Part shown: positions 1 through 9,019 of the stretch, piece after piece
How the letters are laid out: every line of letters begins with the position of its first letter
Position numbering within the stretch: the first letter of the stretch is position 1
Assembly (NCBI GenBank): GCA_030765055.1
Contig: CM060953.1
Coordinates: 194,840,482 to 194,904,481 of the forward strand
Source of the DNA: Mantis religiosa
Taxonomy: Eukaryota; Arthropoda; Insecta; Mantodea; Mantidae
Direction of reading: 5' to 3'
DNA: 64,000 nt
Program-made: the position numbers and the translations under genes
Notes under the pieces: model-generated
The model's input: the letters and a program-made list of their open reading frames with translations, nothing else
The model's database searches: none
Told to the model about the DNA's origin: nothing

Positions 1-210
1 CTTAGAAATTAACACATCCAAAACAAAACAGGAGAAGGAACTATACAGGACCAACATAACATAGATACCTATAGTAAGGAACTTCAAAATATCTGGGAAC
101 AATAATGAATAACATTAATGATGAAGCGAAGGAAACAAAAATAAAAATGTTAATGTCGCATTAAATCTATCATTCACTCCATACAATATGTAGATCTAAA
201 CAACTTCATA
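1..210. other. unassigned flank
   Basis: AT-rich sequence with no coding pattern, tandem repeat or element end that I can recognise. It lies just outside the left end of the first M1 mariner. Confidence 0.4.
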
Positions 211-358
211 CTATTTACGTTAAAATTTCAACACCTCTTTTTTCAGGACTGGTTTTGTTTCTTTTAACACACAGGGACTCTTTGTGAATTCCGACAGACA
301 TGGCAACACTGTACAGTGCACAGAACTCTAGTGGCAGCGACGAGAGTTAGCACTGTTT

Positions 359-622
359 TTGATACTTAAAATGGTGACGTTTTCATTACAAGAACAGCGC
401 GTAATCATTCGTTTTCTCCATTTTCGTGGTGTAACACCTATTGAAATTCATCACCAGTTGAGTGAGGCATGTGATAATGGTACCATGGATATGTCTAATA
501 TACGTACCTGTGTGCGACATTTCAATGAAGGCAGAACATCGTGTGACAACAAACCAAGACAGTCACGGCCTCGCACCAGCCGGACTGACGACATGATCCA
601 GCGAGGGAGAACGATGTTTTGA
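359..622 (+). pseudogene. M1 mariner transposase, N-terminal helix-turn-helix fragment
   Basis: The open frame encodes about 84 residues from the methionine at 371, beginning MVTFSLQEQRVIIRFL, followed by GVTPIEIHHQLSEAC and SNIRTCVRHFNEGRTS, then a KPRQSRPRTSRTDD linker. This order is that of the Mos1-type HTH domain (paired-like DNA-binding N-terminus of mariner transposases), which binds the terminal inverted repeats. A stop follows at 620-622 and no catalytic domain is present; the full protein is normally about 340-350 residues. The part between the CAGT at 455 and the CAGT at 560 is exactly the 105-bp unit amplified at 47.2-48.6 kb. Confidence 0.75.
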
Positions 623-679
623 AGGATCGCCTCAATAATTGACATTTCCGTGAGATATGTGCGCACAATCCTGCATAAA

Positions 680-830
680 GATCTGAAAATGCAAACAGTA
701 TTCTGTCTTCATTGAATTGTTGCACCCAGGAACGCCCATTAGACACATCCATGGTACCATCACCACATGCCTCACTCAACTGGCAATTAATTTCAATAGG
801 TGTTACACCACGAAAATGAAGAAAATCCTC
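680..830 (-). pseudogene. M1 HTH fragment, inverted inside the fold-back element
   Basis: Read on the minus strand this piece gives the tail of the same helix-turn-helix region, including SEACGDGTMDVSNGRSWVQQ, so it is the reverse complement of part of 440-540. It shows that the element is a nested inverted structure and not one simple inverted repeat. Confidence 0.65.
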
Positions 831-1009
831 CCAGGTGCCTACTGCAGTAGGTACGGGAATTAGGGATTCCGGGTTCCCAAGCCAAATATCTCGATTGGGT
901 GCCTCTGAGTGGTGAGAGAGCTAATGCCAAATGCCCAAACAAGATCCACATCCGTGTTTTACCCCGATCTGAGATTATTAACGTAAATTAAACTAAATTC
1001 AAGGTAAAG

Positions 1010-1720
1010 TCAAAGGAAAGCAAGAGTGGAGCCTGAGTGTAGCAAGAGCGGAGCCAGAGCACAGCCTAAGCAAAAGCAGAGCGGAGCCAGAGCAAAGCAG
1101 AGCAAAACCAGAGCAAACCGGTAGCGGAGCCAGAGCAAACCGGTAGCAAAGCCAGAGCAAAACCAGAGCAAACCGGTAGCAAATCCAGAGCAAAACCAGA
1201 GGAAACCGGTAGCAAAGCCAGAGCGGAGCCAGAGCAAACCGGTAGCAAAGCCAGAGCAAAACCAGAGCAAACCGGTAGCAGAGCCAGAGCGGAGCCAGAG
1301 CAAACCGGTAGCAAAGCCAGAGTGGAGCCTGAGTGAAGCGAAAACAAAGTCAAAGCAAACCCAAAGTGGAACCAGAGCAGAGCTAGGGCAGAGAAAGAAG
1401 AAAGAGTAAGGTCAAAGCAAAGCCAAAGCGGAACCAGAGAAAAGCCAAAGCAAAGCCAGATCCCAGGCAGAACTTAACCAGTGCGGAGCCAGAGCCAAGC
1501 CAGAACGAAGACGGAGCCAAGCAAGAGTTAGGTTAAAGAAGCCAGAGCGAAGCCAGAGTGGAGCCTGAGTGAAGCGAAAACAAAGTCAAAGCAAACCCAA
1601 AGTGGAACCAAAGCAGAACTAGAGCAGAGAAAGAAGAAAGAGGAAGGCCAAAGCAAAGCCAAAGCGGAGCTAGAGGAAAGACAGAGCAAAGCCAAAGTAA
1701 AATTAAAGATAAGTTAAGTA
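1010..1720. repeat. 11-bp / 33-bp minisatellite inside M1
   Basis: The unit is about 11 bp, of the form AGCAAAACCAG, with variants AGCAAAGCCAG and AGCAAACCGGT. Three variants in order make a 33-bp higher-order unit that is clear from about 1090 to 1320 (the word AACCGGTAGC recurs). The array becomes irregular toward 1720, with a duplicated stretch near 1325-1370 and 1555-1610. Because 33 is a multiple of three, three long minus-strand open frames appear here; they are by-products of the repeat and not genes. Confidence 0.85.
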
Positions 1721-1989
1721 AAATGAAGGATAAGAAAGTGAAATACAGTTCTTGAAAGGGCGCTGATTACCATTGAGTTGAGCGCCCTTATCATTATCAC
1801 GATTACACGCCGTTCTTGCAATGAAAACTTCGCCATTTTAAGTATCAAAAAGCCCTAACTCTCGTCGTTGCCACTAGAATTCTATGCACTTCACAGTGCT
1901 GCCATCTGTGTTACGCACCCACAAAGAATCCACAGTACTTAAAAAAACACCAGAAGTTCCTATCCGGTTACAGACCTATAAAAGGAGTT

Positions 1990-2440
1990 GTTACAACTTG
2001 AACGTGCGTTGGAACTGCCAGCAACAGACTAAACATCTTCTAGGAGAGAGTGTCATACATTTGTCGCCTTCTAACACTTTTCTCTGATTACTTACATGTT
2101 CTTTAAAATGTTGTACTTGCGACTGTAATATTTTGTGATTTTAAAATAAAATAAAAGTTAAGAATCACCACCGAAGTATCGAAAAATCATCAAGCGAATG
2201 GTATCGTTCAAAATCGATTCCATGCAAGTATCGACGACCCATCTCTAGTAATTTATGAAACGACATGAGATGGTTTATCACCGTATCCTTAAGAATTGTA
2301 CTTGAGTTTTTAATGCGGAGAGCATAACGAACTCGGTTTTCTCCATGTACCCAATTTATCTCGAGAATATTATGATAGATTAAGTCGAATGTGTTTCATC
2401 AAGCGTCATGTACAGAATGTATATGTTACCCTAAAGTTGC
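1990..2440. other. unassigned, probably intron of the minus-strand gene
   Basis: No element ends or coding pattern seen. It directly follows, in minus-strand direction, the splice donor at 2441-2445, so it is intron sequence if the exon call is right. Confidence 0.35.
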
Positions 2441-2445
2441 CTTAC

Positions 2446-2595
2446 CTGTTGCAATAGCAAAGTAACATCGTTTGGCTTCCTCCTTCTTGTCATCGTTAGC
2501 CGGTTGCGGATTGGGACACTGCGCTGGTTCTCGATTTTTGTCATCAACGTCCTCCCGGATCCAGCGGTTGAACTGAGCTAGGATTTTGGTAGCCT
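2446..2595 (-). CDS. internal coding exon of an unidentified host gene
   Basis: On the minus strand a 150-bp block is bounded by a good acceptor (TTGTTTTCAG, ending at 2596) and a good donor (GTAAGG, starting at 2445). It is open for 49 codons in the frame that starts two bases in; codons are host-like, with a GC content well above the surroundings. The encoded segment is hydrophilic and highly charged (it contains FNRWIREDVDDKNRE, then DDKKEEAKRCYF), with no membrane segment. Both borders are phase 1, which matches the phase 1 donor of the candidate first exon at 14647-14776; the junction codon would be AAG. I do not recognise the protein. It is not similar to any transposon protein I can name. 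Confidence 0.65.
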
Positions 2596-2920
2596 CTGAA
2601 AACAAGTTACACTGTAAGCATTCGCATGTCTTTCACTACCCACGTCGAGCGTGGTACTCGAAGTCGCAAGTTCAAACCCGGAGGATGACCGTAAACGTGC
2701 TTAGCAGGGCTTCCTTAGGAAGGAAACTAAAACCGTGTTGTAGATTTACGAGGATCTCAAGCCTAACAAAGAAACTTCTGAGCAAAATTATATATTTTTC
2801 TGCCCATTCTTCTTTGTAGGAATGGTTTTATCATATACTTCCTTGAAGGTACAATGGAAATCCAAGAATACAAGCTGAAATGCCATTTCATGCTTGATTG
2901 CCTTATATATAAAATGCCTT

Positions 2921-3137
2921 ATTTTTCACTGGTGGCCGGCCGACGGACACGCTGTCGCCGCAGTACTCACGCCTCTGCCGCGTTGAATATTTAAATTCTA
3001 GCCCTTAGATTTATTATGCAAATTATAATTACAATAATCATAACTGTTGCAGGTGTTGGAAACGATGTCCCTGTGCTGCCACGCATGTTTCAAATATTCG
3101 AAGAAAATTTCTATTAACACGATTTACCTAAAATAAG
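2921..3137 (+). repeat. left arm of inverted repeat (partner 6786-6985)
   Basis: This block, containing CACTGGTGGCCGGCCGACGG and CTGCCACGCATG, recurs as reverse complement at 6786-6985 (CGGCCGGCCACCAGTG, CATGCGTGGCAG). The arms are diverged but collinear over about 200 bp. They enclose all PLE-B and PLE-A copies of this region. Confidence 0.75.
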
Positions 3138-3177
3138 ACCTGAAGCTTTCCTGGCGACGAATACGTCCACTTTCTTC

Positions 3178-3835
3178 TCGGGAAACAAGCCAGGTGAAAA
3201 GACGATTAGATATCAACGTTTCGGGAGTGTACATCTCTGCCATCATCACTATATTTATAAAATGTTATAACCACAAATGAAATACTGGATATAACAAACA
3301 ATATAAACAAAGACAAAACACTATCAAAATTCCCATTACTGAACAAAAGACTGTTTTCAGTCAATTAAATGCCAGGTCAGAGATGGCGTGAATATAGAAA
3401 ATTGTGTCAAAGAAACGTAACTACTTAACTTTATAATCAAGCTGTATTGATCTTTGCTTCTTAAACCGACGGATTTCCATTTTAAGGCCGGTTTCCAAGA
3501 GGAGCTGAACTGAAATCCAGCATCACGATTACGCGTGCTCCTTTCAGAGAAAATCGCCAAAGCTTCCTTAATTCTCCGCTCCCAGTAACTGTTCCAACTG
3601 TTGTTACCAAGTTGGCTCTGTGGTCGTTATCTGCCTGCCCAGACTTCTCAGGCTGCATTAAACGAATGCTCCGTTCATATTCGATTATTCTAGTAGAGAT
3701 GGTCCTTCCGGTTTGTCCTATATACGGTGTCCCACTTTCACAGGGAATGCGGTACACTCCCGGAACTTGGATGTCCAGTTAGTCTTTCACTGGAATCAAC
3801 AGATATTTAATCTTCGGATGTGGCTTGTGGATGGT
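3178..3835 (-). mobile_element. PLE-B, 3' part, inverted partner
   Basis: This is the reverse-complement partner of 3850-4545. On the minus strand it encodes remnants of a GIY-YIG endonuclease (MYRIPCESGTPYIGQTGRT at about 3757-3700, then ERSIRLMQPEKSG), the C-terminal domain typical of Penelope-like reverse transcriptases, followed by a 3' untranslated region that includes the word GAAACGTTGATATC. Frameshifts separate the pieces. It meets its partner head to head near 3840. Confidence 0.7.
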
Positions 3836-3849
3836 CCTGATGTTGTATT

Positions 3850-4545
3850 TGTTGTATTTGTATTTCCACAAACCACCTCCGAAGATTAAACATCTGTTGA
3901 GACCAGTGAAAGACTAACTGGACTTCCAAGTTCCGGCAGTGTACCGCATTCCCCGTGAATGTGGGACACCACATATAGGACAAACCCGAAGAACCATCGC
4001 TACTATAATAATCGAACATGAACGGAGCATACGTTTAATGCAACCTGAGAAGTCTGGGCTGGCAGAGCATTGTTTTGATAACGACCATAGAGACAACTTT
4101 CGGGAGACGACCATCTTGGCAAAATGCAACAGTTACTGGGAGCGGAGAGTTAAGGAGGCTTTGGCCATTTCCTCCGAGAGGAGTAAGCTTAATCGTGATG
4201 CTGGATTTCAGTTCAGCTCCTCTTGGAAACCGGCCTAAAAATGTAAATCCGTCGAATTAAGAAGCAAAGATTAATACAGCTTGATAATCAAGTTAAGTAG
4301 TTACGTTTCTTTGACACAATTTTCTATACTCGCGCCATCTCCTGAACTGGCATTTAATTAATGAAAACAGTCTTTTGTTCAGTAATGTGAATTTTGATAG
4401 TTTTTTGTCTTTGTTTATAGTTGTGTTGTATCCAGTATTTCATTTGTGGTTATAACATTTTATAAATATCCTGATGATGGAAAGATGCACAATACCGAAA
4501 CCTCGATTTCTAATCGTCTTTTCACCTGGCTTGTTTCCCGAGAAG
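3850..4545 (+). mobile_element. PLE-B, 3' part (GIY-YIG domain and 3' end)
   Basis: An open frame at 3939-4238 gives YRIPRECGTPHIGQTRRT, EHERSIRLMQPEKSGLAEH and SYWERRVKEALAI in order. The HIGQT segment aligns with the YIG motif of GIY-YIG nucleases and the region is the C-terminal endonuclease of a Penelope-like element, which nicks target DNA for insertion. The upstream reverse transcriptase is missing. The 3' untranslated part runs to about 4545. The arrangement, two 3' halves meeting 5' to 5', is common for Penelope-like copies. Confidence 0.75.
4471..4518 (+). ncRNA. possible hammerhead-like remnant in PLE-B 3' end
   Basis: The stretch contains CTGATGA (4471-4477), a weak helix, GAAA (4497-4500) and a short hairpin CGATTTCTAATCG followed by TC, which is the order of a hammerhead core. 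I cannot form a convincing stem I, and the inverted PLE-B copy has GTGATGA instead of CTGATGA, so this is a weak call. Confidence 0.25.
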
Positions 4546-4639
4546 GAAGTGAACGCACTACCTACTTCATCTTCTGAAATTGCAGTTATTTCTCTTCTGA
4601 TGTCTATCGTTGCAACTAATAAGGGAAATATATACAAAT

Positions 4640-5430
4640 ATAATAATTTGTAACTTAAAACTTCACTTGTAAGAAATTATGATAATTCTTATAAATTCTC
4701 CAAAATCGCGATTTCATGTATTCTTATACACATCTTCAGCTATCGTCATCGTTACTAAACGCTAGAAGTTGATATGTTCTTGTTAGTACTACCAAAATCT
4801 GAAAATAAAACAAATTTAAAAACAGAATCGACTGCCAGTATTTCAAAATTTATTACGGGATATTTGTTTAAAATAAGTATATTTTCCTAAACCATTAAAT
4901 CTATGGGACCATTTAATTGTTTTAATAATTTAATTTCAGGATTTATTTCATGGATAAATGACGGCCGATTTATCAGTTTGTTTATACTTAATATTACGAA
5001 AATGTTCTTTCGTTCTAGTTTCTAAATTACGTTCTGACTTTCCAATATAATCTTTATCACAATCGAGACAAACTGATAAATACCAGATTTTTTTATTATT
5101 AAGAATTTTATCTTTTATAGATAAATGCAATACATTTTTAATACTATATTTGTTTTGAGGAACTAAAGTTATACCAAACTCTTCAAAAAGTTTTGAAAAT
5201 GTTCATTAACCCGAGGATGGTAAGTAAGTTTTTTTTAAAATTATAATCGTCTTTTCTTTTTAAGGGTAGATTTATCATTAACAGATTTTTGATATTTGAA
5301 TTTTTCAATTTTTATTTATAAAGTCTTTATCAAAACAATTAATTAAAGCAGTATTAATAATATGTGTATATACTTTATTAAATAAATCTTTTTTCTGGGG
5401 TATATTTACAAATCCTAAATCAAACTATTA
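4640..5430 (-). mobile_element. PLE-A, 3' part with GIY-YIG remnant
   Basis: On the minus strand this gives the PLE-A thumb region, then LDCDKDYIGKSERNLETRTK and EHFRNIKYKQTDKSA (about 5085-4965), i.e. a GIY-YIG endonuclease domain with CxC-type spacing before YIG. A small deletion follows, then the conserved 3' tail, and the hammerhead-like fold at 4702-4742. It is a 5'-truncated, frameshifted copy. It is joined near 5430 to a plus-strand PLE-A piece, again in inverted orientation. Confidence 0.75.
4702..4742 (-). ncRNA. hammerhead ribozyme-like motif, PLE-A 3' end
   Basis: On the minus strand: CTGAAGA (4739-4733), a stem II hairpin GTGTAT/ATACAT, GAAA (4715-4712), then ATCGCGAT as a very short stem III. 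Stem I is TAG with TTG, using G-U pairs, and position 17 is T. It is a diverged version of the copy at 6437-6478. Confidence 0.5.
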
Positions 5431-5481
5431 AAAACGTAATTTAGAAACTAGAACGAAAGAACATTTTCATAACATTACGTA
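5431..5481 (+). mobile_element. PLE-A, left part of copy split by M4
   Basis: The plus strand reads the conserved PLE-A GIY-YIG stretch (ACGTAATTTAGAAACTAG, AAAGAACATTTTC). It stops at the TA at 5480-5481 and resumes at 6175 with TAAACAAATTGATAAATC, which is continuous in the uninterrupted copies at 11060 and 62490. Confidence 0.8.
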
Positions 5482-6174
5482 CAAGGGGTGTCCAGAAAGT
5501 AAATTCTGTTTTAATTTATCTCCGCTGCAGCGCTGCGATCGCAGTTCCGCACATGCGCGAAAGACGCTCTGTATCAAGGAGAAGAAACGTGCGCCATTGT
5601 GAGATCGCTGTCAGCCACGTACGCTTTGTTGTGCTTGTTTACAATGTCGGTGTTGATTGAAAATCCCGCCGCTTGTGATAACAAATCTGTGATTCGTTTT
5701 CTGAATGCTAGGAAAGTGAAACCAATTGAAAATTATCAGCAAATTTGTTATGTAAAAAGGTGTTATGTTTCTTCACGACAACGCACGACCTCACGCTGCA
5801 AATGCGACGAAAAAGATCCTACAGGGATTTAGCTGGGACGTGTTTGACCATCCCCCGTACAGTCTTGACCTCGCTCCTAGCGACTTTCATCTGATTTTGC
5901 ATCTCAAATCTTTCCTTGGCGGTCAACACTTCAGCAATGACGAAGAGCTGAAAGAAAATGCTCCCAACTGGTTGAAGATACAGGCGACACACTTCTATGA
6001 AGAAGGTATACAAAAACTTGTGCCTTGCTATGACAAATGCCTGCAAAATTTCGGCAGTTATGTGGAAAAGTAGTTCAAGAGTTGTAGAATTTTGTGCAGT
6101 AAATAATTTTTCTGTATCTGTACACAATTTAATTTTATTAACAAACAGAACTTATTTTCTGGACCTACCTCTTA
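5482..6174 (+). mobile_element. M4 mariner, internally deleted, inserted in PLE-A
   Basis: The element has imperfect inverted ends of about 25-30 bp: CAAGGGGTGTCCAGAAAGTA at the left, and at the right the complement of TAAGAGGTAGGTCCAGAAAA. A TA dinucleotide flanks it at 5480-5481 and 6175-6176, the known mariner target. At about 693 bp it is half the usual 1.3 kb. The N-terminal HTH start is joined by deletion and frameshift to the catalytic C-terminus. Confidence 0.85.
5643..6073 (+). pseudogene. M4 mariner transposase remnant
   Basis: The beginning (from the ATG at 5644) reads MSVLIENPAACDNKSVIRFL, an HTH-type start. About 120 bp later the frame changes and the second half of the catalytic domain begins at 5765: FLHDNARPHAA (second catalytic Asp at 5777), then PPYSLDLAPSDFHL (third Asp at 5882). 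The spacing of 105 bp equals the canonical 34 residues between the last two Asp. The segment with the first Asp is deleted. The final stop is at 6071-6073. Not functional. Confidence 0.8.
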
Positions 6175-6580
6175 TAAACAAATTGATAAATCGACCGTAG
6201 TAGATCATTTTTGGTCATTTAGCCATGAAATAAATCCAGTAGTTAAATTATTAAAACAATTAAATGGTCCGATAGATTTAGTGGTTTGGGAAAAGATATT
6301 TATTTTAAAAAACAAGCATCGCGTACTGAATTTTGAAATACTGGCAATCGATTCTGTTTTTAAATTTGTTTTATTTTCAGATTTTGATAGTACTAACAAG
6401 AACATATCAACATCTAGTATTTAGTAACGCTGACGACAGCTGAAGATATGTATAAGTATACATGAAATCGTGATCCTGGAGAATTTATAAGAATTATCAA
6501 CATTTCTTATAAGATAAGTGAAGTTTTAGCTTACAAATTGTTATATTTGTATATATTTGTTTGCTTCACTGTTAATAGCT
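6175..6580 (+). mobile_element. PLE-A, right part of copy split by M4
   Basis: Continues the GIY-YIG C-terminal stretch (FWSFSHEINPVVKLL, GPIDLVVWEKIFIL) to about 6420, then the untranslated 3' tail with the hammerhead-like fold and the shared end around TTATATTTGTATATATTTG. Confidence 0.8.
6437..6478 (+). ncRNA. hammerhead ribozyme-like motif with intact core, PLE-A
   Basis: In order: stem I strand CAG (6437-6439), core CTGAAGA (6440-6446, fits CUGANGA), stem II ATGTAT/ATACAT (6448-6463, loop AAGT), core GAAA (6464-6467), a very short stem III (T,C paired with G,A around GT), U-C at 6474-6475 as cleavage site, stem I strand CTG (6476-6478). Every invariant position of the hammerhead core is present. 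Type I hammerheads with tiny stem III are known from Penelope-like elements and are thought to act as dimers. Confidence 0.65.
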
Positions 6581-6785
6581 TCATATTTTACGTATTTATC
6601 AGGGAAATGTTTGAAGATAGGGTCTTTAGCAAAGGACATGGCCACCGCGATCCCCAGATCTTACAGTATGTGATATTTATTTATGGAGGAACTTCAAAAA
6701 AGTGTATCGGAACAACCAGCATACGTTGGAAGAACTTAAAAGACAACAAGAAGAGAGATCACTGCAATTTCAGAAGATGAAATTA

Positions 6786-6985
6786 ACGCGTGTCAATAGA
6801 AGTTTTCTTCGAAGTTGTGTGCCATGCGTGGCAGCGTAAAGACATCATTTCAGCCTCTTCTGTGACAAATGTATGTGATTATTGTAATTATAATTTACAT
6901 AAATGTAAATATTCAACGCGGCAGCGGCTTGCCTACTGCAGCAGCAGCGTGTTCGCCGGCCGGCCACCAGTGAAAAATAAGGCAC
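6786..6985 (-). repeat. right arm of inverted repeat (partner 2921-3137)
   Basis: Reverse complement of the 2921-3137 arm, including the GC-rich word CGGCCGGCCACCAGTG. Outside this arm the two flanks no longer match. Confidence 0.75.
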
Positions 6986-7114
6986 TGTATTTTAACTAAA
7001 ATTAATGCATTACTTAATGGTTACAGGATAACAATTGCATTACGCTATTTCCAACAAATGTGAATTACTTTGGTAACTATTGTTAAAATTATATTTCTGT
7101 TTTGTTTACAATTT

Positions 7115-7335
7115 AGGTCCTCCAACGTCAAGTCGTATTGGACGATGAATGAAATGGGTAAAATGATGCTCAAATGAGTTCGGCGTCCATGGAGCTTAGA
7201 GTTACCCTACATTCGTCTATCAAGATAAGGGAAACCCCCAGAAAAACTTATCCAGGTAACTCACCTTGACCGAGATTCGAACTCGGGACCTCTTGAACGT
7301 GAGGCAGACACGTCGCTATCTACGCTACTGAGGTG
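7115..7335 (-). mobile_element. SINE-B, full or near full length
   Basis: On the minus strand it begins with a tRNA-like head (A-box-like TAGCGTAGATAGCGACGTGT and B box GAGTTCGAATC near 7272), followed by GGTCAAGGTGAGTTACCTGG, CTTATCTTGATAGACGAATG, and a tail ending near AACGTTGGAGGACC. The same order is found in the dated copy at 44846-45086. SINEs of this kind are transcribed by RNA polymerase III and moved by a LINE's enzymes. Confidence 0.8.
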
Positions 7336-7339
7336 TTCA

Positions 7340-7670
7340 TTAAAATTCTATAAATATATGTGTACGAATCAGTAACAAGGAGAATGAATTTGAGGAAAAG
7401 TATCATTATAATCTCAGCATAGTTAAGTCAAATATTTTGAGATTCACTTGCTATGTGATGGCTTTGAGATACCCTTCATCCTCCTTACAAACACACATAG
7501 ACCACATTCACATAGAAAGCATAACTCGGGGACTTGAACGTATGACAAGAACATCAAATTCGCTTTGCCATTCACAGCGTCAACTTCAAAATAAAATAAG
7601 TGAAGTGTGCAGGCTATCAAACATGGAGGCTGCAACGATTAACGAAAATGTTACAGTGTAATATATTCAT
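7340..7670. other. unassigned
   Basis: No recognisable element or coding pattern. Short open frames on both strands here show no family features. Confidence 0.35.
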
Positions 7671-7671
7671 T

Positions 7672-8170
7672 TACATGGCCACACACCAGCCGGTCTGACG
7701 ACATGATCTAGCGAGTGGAGAACGTTGTTTTGGAGGATCGCCGATTGAGCATTTTCGGATCTTCATGCATCAATGTGTGCAGATATCCCACGGAAATGCC
7801 AATTTTGGAGGCGTTGTCTGCAACTGTCTTGGTTTGTTGTCACACGATGTTCTGCCTTCATCGAACTGTCGCACGCAGAAACGCACATTAGACACATCCA
7901 TCGTACCATCACCACATGCCTCACTCAACTGACGATGAACTTCAATAGGTGTCTCACCACGAATATGGAGAAAATGAATGATTGCACGCTGTTCTTACAA
8001 TGAAAACGTCGCCATATTAAGTATCAAAAACAGACCTAACTCTTGTCGTTACAACTAGAGTTCTATGCCCTGTACAGTGCTGCCATCTCTGTCAAGCATT
8101 CACAAAAACTCTACGTGTATTTAAAAAAAAAAACAGAAGTTCCAATCTGGCCCCAGTCTTGAAAAAATAA
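7672..8170 (-). mobile_element. M1 mariner 5' part (leader and HTH pseudogene)
   Basis: On the minus strand: leader (CCAGATTGGAACTTCTG from about 8152), start of the transposase near 8003, then QFDEGRTSCDNKPRQ-like coding and RTSRPAGV linker region to about 7690. Only the DNA-binding N-terminal part is present, truncated at both ends, with no inverted partner here. The catalytic mariner piece that follows at 8327 is in the opposite orientation and has the ends of a different family. Confidence 0.7.
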
Positions 8171-8326
8171 TAGATATTGTGACTTTGTGGGTTCGTAGAA
8201 TTAAAAGTCCAATATGCCGAAATTCTAAATGTTCTTTATTTCCTTAGAAATACACTGTTGAGTTCTCACGTAACATTACATTACATATACAACACAATTT
8301 TCCAAGGTCGATGACAATAACAATTA

Positions 8327-8968
8327 CAGGAAGATCCGGAGTTTCTTTCAAACGTAATCACTGCTGAAGAAACTTGGCTACATCATTTTGATCCTGAGAG
8401 CAAACAGCAAAGCTCAGTGTGGAAATCTCCTTCATCACCAACCCCCCAAAAAGCAAAATTGGTTGCTTCTGCTGGGAAAGTTATAGTCATCTCATTCTTT
8501 GATATTCATGGAATGGTTTATCAGCATGTTGTACGTGCACACACATCAGTAACTGGACAATACTACAGGGATGTCCTGAAAACATTGCAAGTCCATATCA
8601 GGCGCAAAAGACCACATTTCGATGAAGCAGGCTGGATGCTGCACTACGATAATGCGCGGTCCCATATTGCCAATGTTGTTGCTGAATATATTGCAAAAAT
8701 CAACCCGAAGGGCACCCCACACCCTCCCTATAGTCCGGAATTAGCCCCATGTGACCTTTTTCTATTCCCCAACTTGCAGAAACGCCTTCGTGGGAGTCAT
8801 TATCCATCATCAGAAGCAGTGGTGAAGTCTGCGGAGGCGATTTTGAAGGATCTCTCAAAAAATGGTTTCCAGCATGTCTTTGAAGACTGGTAGAAACGCT
8901 GGGACAAATGCATCGCATTCAGGGGAGACTATTTTGAGAAGCACCGTCAAAATTATGAGAACGAGTAA
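8327..8968 (+). pseudogene. M3 mariner transposase, catalytic domain
   Basis: The frame from 8327 reads EDPEFLSNVITAEETWLHHF, where the first catalytic Asp of the usual DETW motif is Glu (codon at 8366). The second Asp lies in MLHYDNARSH (8648-8650) and the third in YSPELAPCDLFLFP (8753-8755); they are 105 bp apart, the classical 34-residue spacing. A TAG at 8891-8893 interrupts the frame after FEDW, and the natural stop is TAA at 8966-8968 after FEKHRQNYENE. Except for the first Asp and one stop this half is well kept, so it is a fairly young copy. Confidence 0.85.
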
Positions 8969-9018
8969 AGGTACGTTGTCAAAAAAAATTGTGATCATTC
9001 TTTATTGAACAGCCCTCG
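8327..9018 (+). mobile_element. M3 mariner, 3' half
   Basis: This is the catalytic half plus the 3' end of a mariner. It ends with the inverted-repeat word complementary to CGAGGGCTGTTCAATAAAG and is followed by TA at 9019-9020. The 5' half, with the HTH domain and left end, is missing; sequence upstream (8170-8326) is not recognisable. Confidence 0.8.
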
Positions 9019-9019
9019 T

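Larger units (their letters stand above)
211..1985. mobile_element. M1 mariner, double-left-end (fold-back) copy
   Basis: Both ends of this element carry the mariner 5' end, facing each other. From about 211 the plus strand reads 5' leader, ATG at 371 and the helix-turn-helix region. From about 1985 the minus strand reads a diverged copy of the same leader and start (ATG complement near 1840). The leader word pairs include CTAGTGGCA and GAGAGTTAG in both arms. The D,D34D catalytic half is absent, so no transposase can be made. The middle holds another inverted helix-turn-helix piece (about 680-830) and a minisatellite (about 1010-1720). Similar architecture recurs at 47201-48875. The right end looks truncated relative to that copy. 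Confidence 0.7.

Noticed and set aside
999..1353. Three overlapping minus-strand frames of 86-97 codons rich in Leu, Ala, Cys
   Set aside because: They are three readings of the same 33-bp minisatellite; the repeat length being a multiple of three keeps all frames open.
3807..4129. Minus-strand frames opposite PLE-B
   Set aside because: Antisense of the GIY-YIG region.
8700..8918. Minus-strand frame opposite the M3 transposase
   Set aside because: Antisense shadow of a well-supported transposase frame.
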